Of a stretch of DNA of 64,000 bases, positions 27,020 through 35,296 are shown piece after piece. The stretch lies in assembly GCF_001500045.1 (NCBI RefSeq), contig NZ_LQIX01000011.1:50505-114504 (forward strand), in the 5' to 3' direction. The notes under the pieces are model-generated. The model was given only the letters and a program-made list of their open reading frames with translations, ran no database searches and was not told where the DNA came from. Positions within the stretch are counted from its first letter, which is position 1. Each line of letters starts with the position of its first letter. The DNA comes from Mycobacterium sp. GA-1199. GTDB taxonomy: Bacteria; Actinomycetota; Actinomycetes; Mycobacteriales; Mycobacteriaceae. A program made the translations under genes and the position numbers.

Positions 27020-27853
27020 TCACCGGAAAGTGGGTGGTCCGTTGCGCCGCGGCGTCGCGCGTCGTTCGGCCACTGGCGGGTTGCCGATGTGGGTGTAGGC
27101 CATGCCGTTCTGCAGCGCGGTCGACCTGGTCATGTCTAGAGATTCCCATATCGCCCGGATGGTTCCCTGGATTGCCTTCGTATTTCGCTCGGCGATGGTG
27201 GTCGCGATCTGGTGGGCGCGCTCCCAGAGCTGGTCGCGGTCGACGACCTCGGTCACCAGCCCGAGCCGCAGCGCGGTCTGGGCGGAGATGCGTTCTTCGG
27301 TGCCCATCAGCGCCCAACGCAGTACGTCGCCTAGCGGAACACCGCGCTGCAGCATGCCGATCGGTTCGAGCGCGGAGACGATCGAAGCGTTGGCGTGAGG
27401 GTCGAAGAACGCCGCGTCCTCGGAGCAGATGATGATGTCGGCCTCGTTGAGCAGATACTGCCCGCCCCCGGCGACCAGCCCGTGGACGGCGGTGATCACC
27501 GGCTTCCAACACCGGTGCGCGATCTTCGGCGACACCCACACCCCGGGATCGAAGCTGTTCCACACGTTGGACTTCAGGAACCAACCCCCGTCGCCCTTGA
27601 CGTCCACACCGGTGCAGAAGGCCCGATCACCCGCCGCCCGCAGCACCACCACGTGGATGTCGTCGGTGTCGCGCACGGTCTGCCAGACCCACACCAGTTC
27701 GCGGGCCATCCGCTCGGAGATGGCGTTCATCGCGTCCGGCCGATTCAACGTCACCGTGGCCACATGGTCCGAACCGACCGCGAAATCGATGGCCTGAAGC
27801 GCACCATCAGAGGTGCCGGGGTCGATGTCCGAGTGGGGGCTAGCGTAAATCAT
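27020..27853 (-). CDS. enoyl-CoA hydratase/isomerase (crotonase family)
   Basis: 277 residues. It contains VATVTLNRPDAMNAISERMA, DRAFCTGVDVKGDGGW (oxyanion-hole region 1) and ITAVHGLVAGGGQYLLNEAD (region 2), all crotonase hallmarks. It adds water to an enoyl-CoA or isomerises it. The start MIYASPHSD at 27853 was chosen because upstream codons run into the divergent P450 promoter and look non-coding. There is no ribosome site and the ATG abuts the shared motif, so the mRNA may be leaderless. It is followed 4 bases later by the tandem GntR gene. Confidence 0.85.
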   Translation of the reverse strand: MIYASPHSDIDPGTSDGALQAIDFAVGSDHVATVTLNRPDAMNAISERMARELVWVWQTVRDTDDIHVVVLRAAGDRAFCTGVDVKGDGGWFLKSNVWNSFDPGVWVSPKIAHRCWKPVITAVHGLVAGGGQYLLNEADIIICSEDAAFFDPHANASIVSALEPIGMLQRGVPLGDVLRWALMGTEERISAQTALRLGLVTEVVDRDQLWERAHQIATTIAERNTKAIQGTIRAIWESLDMTRSTALQNGMAYTHIGNPPVAERRATPRRNGPPTFR

Positions 27854-27868
27854 AGTATTCAGTGTACT
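27854..27868 (-). promoter_or_regulatory. shared 15-bp motif, site 5 (AGTACACTGAATACT), palindromic version
   Basis: This is in the 53-bp gap between echA and the P450 operon. The motif on the minus strand is embedded in a 17-bp near-palindrome (27853-27869, TAGTA...TACTA arms) and directly touches the echA start codon. A protein bound here would cover both start regions. Confidence 0.6.
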
Positions 27869-27906
27869 AATAAATTGGATTCGCAACTGACACACGGGGA
27901 AATGAG

Positions 27907-29151
27907 ATGGGCAAAGCCAGTCCTGGCCCGGCCGGGTTGCCGTACACCGACCTCGGCACCAGGCAGATGCTCGACGATCCGTTCGCGCGGATGGCCGAAC
28001 TGCGCGCGCAAGCACCCATCTCGTGGGCCACGGCTCCGCTGCTGCTGCGGGGCAAGGGCGGCTACCTGGTGACCCGGCACGAAGACGTCGGGGTCGTGTT
28101 CGGCGACGATCGCTTCTCCAACGACATCATCAAGTACACCTCGGCGCGCCGGTTCGCCTGGATGTTGCCGTCGTCGATCCGGATGCTGACCGAGACCATG
28201 GTCTTCCGCGACGATCCCGACCACAAGCGGCTGCGGACGTTGGTGCACAAGGCCTTCACGCCGAAGTTCGTCACCACGCTGGCGCCCGACATCAACAAGA
28301 TCGCCGAACAGCTCGCCGACGAGGTGGCCGCCCAGCGCGACGTCGACCTGGTCCAGGCCTTCGCCGTCAAGCTGCCGCTTGCTGTCATCGCCACCATGCT
28401 CGGCGTCGCCGACAAGGACCGCGACACGTTCCATGATCTGGTGGAGAAGCTGGGTGATGACGCGGGACGTCGCGCCGGACAGCTCTTCAGTGCGTATCAC
28501 TCGATCAAGCTGTCCCGGCTCTTCGAAGAGATGATCTCCGATCGTCGCGCCAATCCCGACGACGGGCTGATCTCAGAACTGGTGCGGGCCAACGAAGGTG
28601 GCGACAAGCTCAGCCACAAGGAAGCAGTCGCCATGGTGTTCCTGTTGCTGCTGGCCGGCCACGACACCACGTCGAGCCTGATCGGCAGCAGCGTGCTGGC
28701 GCTGACCCAGCATCCCGACCAGCTGGACCTGCTGCGCAGCCAGCCCGAACTCCTTGAATCCATCGCCATCGAGGAGCTGTTGCGCTACACGGCCCCGGTG
28801 GCCTACGGGGCAGCGCGGCTTGCAAAGGAGGACATGGAGATTCGCGGTGTGCACATCCCGCGAGGATCACAGCTGCTGGGGGCGATCATCTCGGCCAACC
28901 GGGATGAGGCGGTGTTCGACAATCCGGATGCGCTGGACCTGACCCGAAAGCCCAACCGGCACTTCGGGTTTGCCTTCGGCATCCACTACTGCCTGGGGCA
29001 TCAACTCGCGAGGCTGGAAGGCCGTGCGGCGTTGAGCACCCTGCTGCGACGTTTTCCCAACTGGGAACTCCAGGCGCCGCCGGAGCGGCTGCACTACCGG
29101 CCGACGGTGTCGCTACGTGGACTGACCAACCTACCGATACGGATGTACTGA
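27907..29151 (+). CDS. cytochrome P450
   Basis: 414 residues, soluble class. The I-helix is AGHDTTSS (250-257) with the acid-Thr pair intact. The ExxR motif is Glu290-Arg293, and the heme loop FGFAFGIHYCLG (353-364) has the thiolate Cys362. It is expected to hydroxylate a hydrophobic substrate with electrons from a ferredoxin, which is not encoded nearby. It heads an operon with the hydratase gene starting 1 base after its stop, so it likely performs the entry oxidation of the pathway. I do not assign a CYP family number. Confidence 0.92.
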   Translation: MGKASPGPAGLPYTDLGTRQMLDDPFARMAELRAQAPISWATAPLLLRGKGGYLVTRHEDVGVVFGDDRFSNDIIKYTSARRFAWMLPSSIRMLTETMVFRDDPDHKRLRTLVHKAFTPKFVTTLAPDINKIAEQLADEVAAQRDVDLVQAFAVKLPLAVIATMLGVADKDRDTFHDLVEKLGDDAGRRAGQLFSAYHSIKLSRLFEEMISDRRANPDDGLISELVRANEGGDKLSHKEAVAMVFLLLLAGHDTTSSLIGSSVLALTQHPDQLDLLRSQPELLESIAIEELLRYTAPVAYGAARLAKEDMEIRGVHIPRGSQLLGAIISANRDEAVFDNPDALDLTRKPNRHFGFAFGIHYCLGHQLARLEGRAALSTLLRRFPNWELQAPPERLHYRPTVSLRGLTNLPIRMY

Positions 29152-29152
29152 T

Positions 29153-30421
29153 ATGACACAGACGCAACAGCAGGAATTCGACCACGCCATCAAGGACGAG
29201 GACATCGAGCGCGCGAAGCTGCTGATCGGCATCGACGCCCCGACGAGCATCGACGAGTTCTACCGCGAAGCCAGCGTCGACGGGATCCGCAACTTCGCTC
29301 GCGGAGCAGGCGACGACAATCCGTTGTTCTGCGATCCGGATTACGCCGCCGACACGCGGTGGGGCGGGGTGATCGCACCACCGATGATCTTCTCGGCCAT
29401 GTCGAAGAAGATGCTCGGAGATCCCATCCCCGACGACATCCGCAAGGCCACCAGGGGGTTGTTCTCCGGCATCCACGTCTTCGTTTCGGGCCAGACCACC
29501 GAGTGGTACCAGCCGGTGCGGCCGGGTGATTCGCTCTACGGCTTCGGTGGCCTGGAGTCCATCGAAGAGAAGCACAGCGAGTACGCGGGCCGATCCATCA
29601 TCCGCATCCTGCGTCAGGTCAAGGTGAATCAGCGCGCGGAGATCGTCGCGGTCGCCCGCATCATCCTGATCGCGACCGAACGCCAGCGCTCGCGCGAACG
29701 CGGCAAGTACATGGACATCAAGCCCGCGACCTACACCGACGAGCAGATCGCCGAGATCGACGAGATCTACGCCGCCGAGGGCCCGCGCGGCGCCGAGCCA
29801 CGGTACTGGGAGGACGTCGAAGTCGGCGAGCCGCTTCCGAAGATGGTCAAGGGCCCGCTGACGCTGACCGACGTGATCAGCTTCCACTCGGGCGGTTACG
29901 GATTCGGGCCGTACGGGATCGGCGCCGCGCGGATCGGCTACAAGAACCGCCAGCGGGTGCCCAAGTTCTACATCAAGAACGCCGCGGGAATCCCCGACGT
30001 CGCTCAGCGACTGCACTGGGAGAACGAGTGGTCGCAGTCCATCGGCAACCCGATGGCCTACGACTACGGTGTGATGCGCGAGTGCTGGCTCACCCATTTC
30101 GTCACCGACTGGATCGGTGACGACGGTTGGTTGGTGCGCCAGCACGACGAGATGCGCAAGTTCAATTTCATCGGGGACACGCAGTTCATCACCGGTGAGG
30201 TGGTCGGAAAGCGCATGGAGAACGGAAACGCGTTGGTGGACCTGGATTTCCGCTGCACGAGCCAGCGCGGCGAGGTCACCGCTCCGGCGACGGCCACCGT
30301 GGCGCTGCCCAGCCGCGAGCACGGCCCGGTGACGCTGCCCACGCCGGACGAAGAGCTGCGCCGCAAGGCCGTGGCGATGCTCGACCGGCACAACGAACTG
30401 ATCGGAAAATCGCGCCGGTGA
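29153..30421 (+). CDS. double hot-dog acyl-CoA hydratase (FAS1-like dehydratase plus MaoC-like)
   Basis: 422 residues with two hot-dog domains. The first (about 25-190) has FARGAGDDNPLFCDPDYA, RWGGVIAPPMIFSAM and WYQPVRPGDSLYG, the MaoC-dehydratase-N pattern. The second (about 215-400) has YWEDVEVGEPLPKMVKGPLT and NPMAYDYGVMRECWLTHFV. It should hydrate an enoyl-CoA, as single-chain relatives of two-subunit ChsH-type hydratases do. It starts 1 base after the P450 stop and overlaps the next EchA gene by 4 bases. Confidence 0.85.
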   Translation: MTQTQQQEFDHAIKDEDIERAKLLIGIDAPTSIDEFYREASVDGIRNFARGAGDDNPLFCDPDYAADTRWGGVIAPPMIFSAMSKKMLGDPIPDDIRKATRGLFSGIHVFVSGQTTEWYQPVRPGDSLYGFGGLESIEEKHSEYAGRSIIRILRQVKVNQRAEIVAVARIILIATERQRSRERGKYMDIKPATYTDEQIAEIDEIYAAEGPRGAEPRYWEDVEVGEPLPKMVKGPLTLTDVISFHSGGYGFGPYGIGAARIGYKNRQRVPKFYIKNAAGIPDVAQRLHWENEWSQSIGNPMAYDYGVMRECWLTHFVTDWIGDDGWLVRQHDEMRKFNFIGDTQFITGEVVGKRMENGNALVDLDFRCTSQRGEVTAPATATVALPSREHGPVTLPTPDEELRRKAVAMLDRHNELIGKSRR

Positions 30422-31269
30422 CTTCGGCTCACCCGATCGAAACCGGCACCGACACCGTGCTGGCCGAGGTCATCGACGGGGTCGGGATCGTCACCCTCAA
30501 CCGGCCCGAGCGGCGCAACGCGCTGCACGCCGAGATGTACGTCGCGGTGCCGCGGCTGCTCGAAGAGTTCGGCGCGGACGACTCGATCGGCTGTGTGCTG
30601 ATCACGGGGTCGGGTAACGCGTTCTGCGCGGGTGGCGATGTGCGCGACGGTAATTCGGGAAAGCAGGCACCCGGTGAACGGGACGCCACCGTCGACGTCG
30701 AGGCCAAGGTGCGCGCGCAATCCGCCCAGTTGGCCGACAACGCCAAGATGGTGACCCTGCTGCATCACATGCCCAAGGTCACGATCGCGGCCTTGCCCGG
30801 CGCGGCCGTCGGCGCGGGCGTGAGCATCGCGCTCGCCGCGGACCTGCGCATCGCGGCACGGTCGGCCCGTCTCATCCCCGGCTGGTCGACGCTGGCCTTC
30901 TCCGGTGATTTCGGCGGGGCCTGGTTCCTGACCCGGTTGGTCGGACCGGCCAAAGCGCTCGAGCTGCTGATCGGCGACAAGCCCGTCGACGCGGAGACCG
31001 GGCTGCGCCTCGGCTTGGTCAACCGGGTCGTCGAGGACGCCGACCTGCGGGAGTCGGCGATCCAGTGGGCCGCGCGTATCGCCGCGGGGCCGACGGCGGC
31101 TTTCGCCGGCACCAAGGCCAATGTCCTCGATGCGCAGCGACTTCCGTTGGAGCAGGCGTTGCTGGCCGAGAGTGAGCGCATGGTGCGCAGCGGGATGACG
31201 GCCGAGCACCGGGCGGCGGTCAAGGCGTGGTTGGCCGCCGCTGCAGCGAAGTCGGGTGCCCGGACATGA
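30418..31269 (+). CDS. enoyl-CoA hydratase/isomerase (crotonase family)
   Basis: 283 residues with GVGIVTLNRPERRNALHAEM, GSGNAFCAGGDVRDG (oxyanion hole 1) and LPGAAVGAGVSIALAADLRI (hole 2). The C-terminus GMTAEHRAAVKAWLAAAA is usual for this family. A second hydratase in one operon suggests either two rounds of beta-oxidation or a substrate needing different stereochemistry. It overlaps both neighbours by 4 bases. Confidence 0.88.
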   Translation: MTSAHPIETGTDTVLAEVIDGVGIVTLNRPERRNALHAEMYVAVPRLLEEFGADDSIGCVLITGSGNAFCAGGDVRDGNSGKQAPGERDATVDVEAKVRAQSAQLADNAKMVTLLHHMPKVTIAALPGAAVGAGVSIALAADLRIAARSARLIPGWSTLAFSGDFGGAWFLTRLVGPAKALELLIGDKPVDAETGLRLGLVNRVVEDADLRESAIQWAARIAAGPTAAFAGTKANVLDAQRLPLEQALLAESERMVRSGMTAEHRAAVKAWLAAAAAKSGART

Positions 31270-32699
31270 GCAACGATCCCGCCATCTCCGATGAGTTGAA
31301 ACAGTGGATCTCCCAGATCACCGGCGCCGAACGCGTCGAGGTCAAGCAGGTGGCCGGAGGCGCCAGCAGGCAGGCCTGGTTCGTCGACACCCACGGCCCG
31401 GGTGGTGACCAGCAGCTGTTCCTGCGATATGACCCGAATCCACCCAAGCCCGGCAGCGCCTTTCACCCGTTGCAGGTCGAGGCGGAGATCATGTCGGAGT
31501 TGTGGCGCCACGGTGTGACGGTGCCCCGGGTGCTGGCCGCGCACCCGGTCGAGCAGGCGGTGCTGCTCGAACGCATCGGCGGTGACACGTGGTTCCGGCT
31601 GATCAAGGATCCCGACGACCAGGTGCGCACCGCGCAGGACTTCATCACCAAACTGGCCTACCTGCATCGCATCGACGCCGGTGCGTTGGACATCCCCAGC
31701 CTGGGGCCGGCGGGCCCGGTACCGGACCACGTCCGTGCTGAGCTGACGAGAATGCGCGAACGCGTTGCGGTGCACGGCAAACCGGCACCACTGGTGTCGT
31801 TCTGCATCGATTGGCTCGAACGCAACATCCCCGACTACGACGGCCCGACGGTGCTGGTCCAGGGCGATACCGGGCCCGGCAACTTCATGTACGCCGGCGG
31901 CACGGTGACCGCCATCGTGGATTGGGAGTTGGCGCACTTCGGGGATCCGATGGACGACATCGCCTGGTTGTCGCTGCGCACGGTCCAGGACACCTTCACC
32001 CATTTTCCGGACCGCATCGCCGAATACGAACGGCTGTCCGGACACCCGGTCGACGAAGACCGGGTCTGGTATTACCGGCTGTTCGCCGAGACGCGGCTGG
32101 CTTCGATGAACCCCGGGGGCGTCGACGCGCGGGCATCGGTGCCGGCGAATTCACCCGACGCCGGGAACAGCCTGATCTACGGCATGCTGCACCGGCGGCT
32201 GCTGGTCGAGGCGCTGGCCCGGGTGGTCGGCATCCCCGACGTCGAGGTCGAATTCCCTGACGAGGAACAGGATTCCGAGCGGGCCCCCGTGTACGCCGCC
32301 ACCGCAGCGGCGCTGTCCGGCGCGGTCGGGCGCTCCACCGACGCGTTGGCCACCCGCTACGTCAAGGGCGCCGCCCGACTGGTCAAGTACCTCGCCGAGG
32401 TGGACCGGGTGGGGGCACAGGTCGACGCGGCCGAACTCGCTGAGCTGGCCGAATTGCTCGGCGGCGCCCCGGCTTCGGTGCCACAGGGCCGAGCCGCGCT
32501 GGCGGAGCGCGTCGCGCGCGGCGAACTCGGCGAGCGCGACTACGTCACCCAGTTGTGGCGCGGCATCAAGCGCGACGACTACCTGACCAGGACGGCGTCC
32601 GGCGCGTTGCGGCACCGGACCTGGCCGGAACTTCATGATTCGAGCGAAACAGGAGTGCAGCGATGGGCATCGCCATCACCGAAGACCACCGTGAGTTAG
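31266..32699 (+). CDS. APH-like phosphotransferase fused to DUF6285
   Basis: 477 residues. Residues about 20-345 form an aminoglycoside-phosphotransferase/choline-kinase-like fold: AGGASRQAWFVDTHGPGG near the P-loop, VLVQGDTGPGNFMYAGG as the catalytic loop (Brenner-type H/Q-GD), and TAIVDWELAHFGDPMDDIAW with the metal-binding Asp. The last 120 residues (from about AATAAALSGAVGRSTDALA to YLTRTASGALRH) match DUF6285, elsewhere often a separate small gene. Members near FadE genes are thought to phosphorylate hydroxyacyl substrates in the ACAD10/11 manner (inference). The 3' end overlaps the FadE start by 37 bases. Confidence 0.82.
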   Translation: MSNDPAISDELKQWISQITGAERVEVKQVAGGASRQAWFVDTHGPGGDQQLFLRYDPNPPKPGSAFHPLQVEAEIMSELWRHGVTVPRVLAAHPVEQAVLLERIGGDTWFRLIKDPDDQVRTAQDFITKLAYLHRIDAGALDIPSLGPAGPVPDHVRAELTRMRERVAVHGKPAPLVSFCIDWLERNIPDYDGPTVLVQGDTGPGNFMYAGGTVTAIVDWELAHFGDPMDDIAWLSLRTVQDTFTHFPDRIAEYERLSGHPVDEDRVWYYRLFAETRLASMNPGGVDARASVPANSPDAGNSLIYGMLHRRLLVEALARVVGIPDVEVEFPDEEQDSERAPVYAATAAALSGAVGRSTDALATRYVKGAARLVKYLAEVDRVGAQVDAAELAELAELLGGAPASVPQGRAALAERVARGELGERDYVTQLWRGIKRDDYLTRTASGALRHRTWPELHDSSETGVQRWASPSPKTTVS

Positions 32700-34828
32700 C
32701 CGAGGTCGCACGGTCCTTCCTCGCCGCGCGTGGTGCGCGCACGGCAGCCCGGGTGCTGTTGGACGCCGAGACAGAATCGCGGCCCGAGTTCTGGTCTGAA
32801 CTCGCCGGTCTCGGGTGGCTCGGCCTTCACGTGCCCGAGCAGTACGGCGGCTCGGGGTGCGGACTGCCCGAACTGGTCGCGGTGACAGAGGAATTCGGTC
32901 GTGCTGTCGCGCCGGGGCCGTTCGTCCCGACGGTGATCGCTTCGGCGGTGATCTCGGCGGCGGGCACCGAGGAGCAGCGTGCGCGCTGGCTGCCGGCCCT
33001 CGTCGACGGCACCTCGACCGCGGGTGTGGGGTTCAACACCGCGCTGTCCTCGGACGGTTCGCGCTGTACGGGGGACGCGGGTGTGGTGCTCGGCGCCGGG
33101 CTGGCCGACCTGCTGGTGCTCACGGTGGGCGAAGACGCGCTGGTGCTGCCGGCCGCCACCGACGGCGTCACCGTGGACGTGAAGACCAACCTCGATCCCA
33201 CGCGCCGCGCGGCACGCGTCACGCTGACCGATGTCGCGATCGGCGGCGCCGAGGTACTGCCGGGCGCCGCCGGTATCGCGCGTGCGATGGCCAGGACGAT
33301 CGCGGCCGCCGAAGCCGTTGGCGGAGCCCATGATTGCGTGGACGCGGCGCTCGAGTACGCGAAGGTGCGCGAACAGTTCGGTCGCACCATCGGCACCTTC
33401 CAGGCGGTCAAGCATCATCTGGCCAACATGCTGGTGGCCGCGGAATCGGCCGGCGCCACCGTATGGGACGCGGCGCGGGCGGCGGATGCGGGGGAGCAGG
33501 AGTTCGCGTTGATGGCGGCCTGCGCGGCGACGCTGGCCTTCCCCGCCTACGTTCACAACGCCGAATTGAACATCCAGGTACACGGCGGGATCGGGTACAC
33601 CTGGGAGCACGACGCGCACCTGCACCTGCGACGCGCCATCACGCTGCGCGGGCTGCTCGGGGGCCGCGACGCGCCGCTGGAGGTCTATGAGCTGACGGCC
33701 AAAGGCGTCGTCCGGGAGAACTCGATCGACCTGCCTCCCGAGGCCGAACAGATGCGCGACGAGGTCCGCACGGAGTTCAGCAGCTGGTCGGGGCTGGATC
33801 CGAAACAGCTGCGGGAGAAGATGATCGAGACCGGCTATGTCATGCCGCACTGGCCGAAGCCGTGGGGCCGGGCGGCCGGGGCCGTCGAGCAACTGGTCAT
33901 CGAGCAGGAGATGGCCGAGGCCGGCATCAAGCGACCGGAGTTCGGCATCACCAGCTGGGTGGTGTTGACCATGATCCAGCACGGCACCGCCGATCAGATC
34001 GAGCGACTGGTGCACCCGGCGCTGGCCGGCGAACACGTGTGGTGCCAGCTGTTCTCCGAACCCGGCGCGGGATCGGATGCCGCGGCGGTGGGCACGAAGG
34101 CCACGCGTACCGACGGCGGCTGGATCATCAACGGCCAGAAGGTCTGGACCAGCGGCGCGCAGTACTGCCGCTATGGGTTGGCGACCGTGCGCACCGATCC
34201 CGCCGCGGCCAAGCACGCGGGCATCACCACGGTGATCATCGACATGAAGGCGCCCGGGGTCGAAGTGCGGCCGTTGCGCCAGATCACCGGGGGGTCGGAG
34301 TTCAATGAGGTGTTCTTCAACGACGTCTTCGTCCCCGACCGCGACGTGGTCGGCGAACCCAACGACGGATGGCGCGTCGCCCGTGCGACGCTCGGCAACG
34401 AACGGGTCAGCATCGGCGGCGGGTTACCGGGCAGCCAGGGCGCCGCGGGGATGGTGGTCGACCTGACTCAGCGCTACGGCGACAGGGTGGCGGGCGCGCC
34501 TGAACGGGCAGGTGAGTTCCTCGCCGACGATCACGCGCTGCGACTGCTCAACCTGCGCCGGGTGGCGCGAAGCGTGGTCGGCGCCGAACCCGGCCCCGAG
34601 GGAAACGTCACCAAGCTCCTGATCGCCGAACACGTGGTGGCGCGGGCGAGCCTCGCGGCCGAGCTCGTGGGGCCCGACGTCGCGCTCGTCAGCGGTCCCG
34701 GAAAGTATCCGGGTTTCATGGTGCTGGCCTCCCGCGGTATGACCATCGCAGGTGGCACTTCGGAGATCACGCGCAATCAGATCGCCGAGCGCATCCTGGG
34801 GTTGCCGCGCGACCCGCTGATCAAGTGA
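32663..34828 (+). CDS. fused two-domain acyl-CoA dehydrogenase (FadE34-like)
   Basis: 721 residues, two FadE units in one chain. The first (about 1-345) has LHVPEQYGGSGCGLPELVAV, FGRTIGTFQAVKHHLANML and HGGIGYTWEHDAHLHLRRA. The second (about 365-721) has WCQLFSEPGAGSDAAAVGTK, INGQKVWTSGAQ and GMTIAGGTSEITRNQIAERI. This equals one alpha and one beta subunit of the heteromeric ChsE-type enzymes joined together, as in M. tuberculosis FadE34. Such enzymes dehydrogenate CoA thioesters of steroid or bulky side chains. The ATG has AGGAGTGCAGCG before it. The stop overlaps the convergent DUF35 gene by 8 bases. Confidence 0.9.
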   Translation: MGIAITEDHRELAEVARSFLAARGARTAARVLLDAETESRPEFWSELAGLGWLGLHVPEQYGGSGCGLPELVAVTEEFGRAVAPGPFVPTVIASAVISAAGTEEQRARWLPALVDGTSTAGVGFNTALSSDGSRCTGDAGVVLGAGLADLLVLTVGEDALVLPAATDGVTVDVKTNLDPTRRAARVTLTDVAIGGAEVLPGAAGIARAMARTIAAAEAVGGAHDCVDAALEYAKVREQFGRTIGTFQAVKHHLANMLVAAESAGATVWDAARAADAGEQEFALMAACAATLAFPAYVHNAELNIQVHGGIGYTWEHDAHLHLRRAITLRGLLGGRDAPLEVYELTAKGVVRENSIDLPPEAEQMRDEVRTEFSSWSGLDPKQLREKMIETGYVMPHWPKPWGRAAGAVEQLVIEQEMAEAGIKRPEFGITSWVVLTMIQHGTADQIERLVHPALAGEHVWCQLFSEPGAGSDAAAVGTKATRTDGGWIINGQKVWTSGAQYCRYGLATVRTDPAAAKHAGITTVIIDMKAPGVEVRPLRQITGGSEFNEVFFNDVFVPDRDVVGEPNDGWRVARATLGNERVSIGGGLPGSQGAAGMVVDLTQRYGDRVAGAPERAGEFLADDHALRLLNLRRVARSVVGAEPGPEGNVTKLLIAEHVVARASLAAELVGPDVALVSGPGKYPGFMVLASRGMTIAGGTSEITRNQIAERILGLPRDPLIK

Positions 34829-35252
34829 CCGGCGCGAACACCGGAACCCATGTGTTGTCGTGTCTTTCGAACCGGACCTTGACCGGCATCCCGGAATGCA
34901 CCGCGTCGGGGTCGCAGTCGACGACATTGGCGGGCAGCCGCAGCCCGGGTTGTTCGTTCAGCTCGATCAGGGCCACCACGAACGGTGTGGGCACGCCGGG
35001 GTTGAACTGCTGATGACACACGGTGAACGTGAACACGGTGCCGCGGCCGGACACCGCGACGAACTCCGGATCCGCGCCGCACGTCGGGCACGCCGCCCGT
35101 GGGGGATGGAAGTAACACCCGCACGGGGAGCAGTGGGCGATGAGCAGTCGGCCTTCGGCGCCACCCGTCCAATACGGGCGCGACGCGTCGTCGAGGGGCG
35201 GCAGGATGCGGGGGGCGTGCGAGAAATCCGAGGTAACCGACGTATCAGACAC
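34821..35252 (-). CDS. DUF35 OB-fold / zinc-ribbon protein
   Basis: 143 residues from the GTG at 35252. A rubredoxin-like zinc ribbon with Cys41, Cys44, Cys55 and Cys58 (CSPCG ... CPTCG) is followed by an OB-fold with GRGTVFTFTVCHQQFNPGVP and VVALIELNEQPGLRL. DUF35 proteins bind acyl-CoA and partner with thiolase-like or hydratase proteins; in cholesterol degradation a DUF35 domain activates the aldolase Ltp2. The partner here is probably the divergent thiolase-like gene 44 bases away. A GTG at 35267 is in frame but falls inside the shared motif, so the later one is preferred. No ribosome site is seen. Confidence 0.85.
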   Translation of the reverse strand: MSDTSVTSDFSHAPRILPPLDDASRPYWTGGAEGRLLIAHCSPCGCYFHPPRAACPTCGADPEFVAVSGRGTVFTFTVCHQQFNPGVPTPFVVALIELNEQPGLRLPANVVDCDPDAVHSGMPVKVRFERHDNTWVPVFAPVT

Positions 35253-35260
35253 GCCATAAA

Positions 35261-35275
35261 AGTACACTGATTAAG
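35261..35275 (+). promoter_or_regulatory. shared 15-bp motif, site 6 (AGTACACTGATTAAG)
   Basis: This is in the 44-bp gap between the DUF35 gene and the thiolase-like operon, 8 bases from one start and 21 from the other. It is the copy nearest to the consensus. The very short spacing means bound protein would block both transcription units. Confidence 0.6.
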
Positions 35276-35296
35276 TTCATTTCCGAAGGAGGTCGG

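Noticed and set aside
23781..27432. 582- and 605-codon open frames on the plus strand over FadD/TesB and the tandem GntR/EchA genes
   Set aside because: Both lie opposite well-supported genes and have the low-complexity Arg/Gly/Asp/His composition of antisense shadows.
6180..35280. KstR or KstR2 operators for the catabolic genes
   Set aside because: I looked for TnnAACnnGTTnnA and the CAAG-nn-CTTG type in the promoter gaps; the shared motif found does not fit either.
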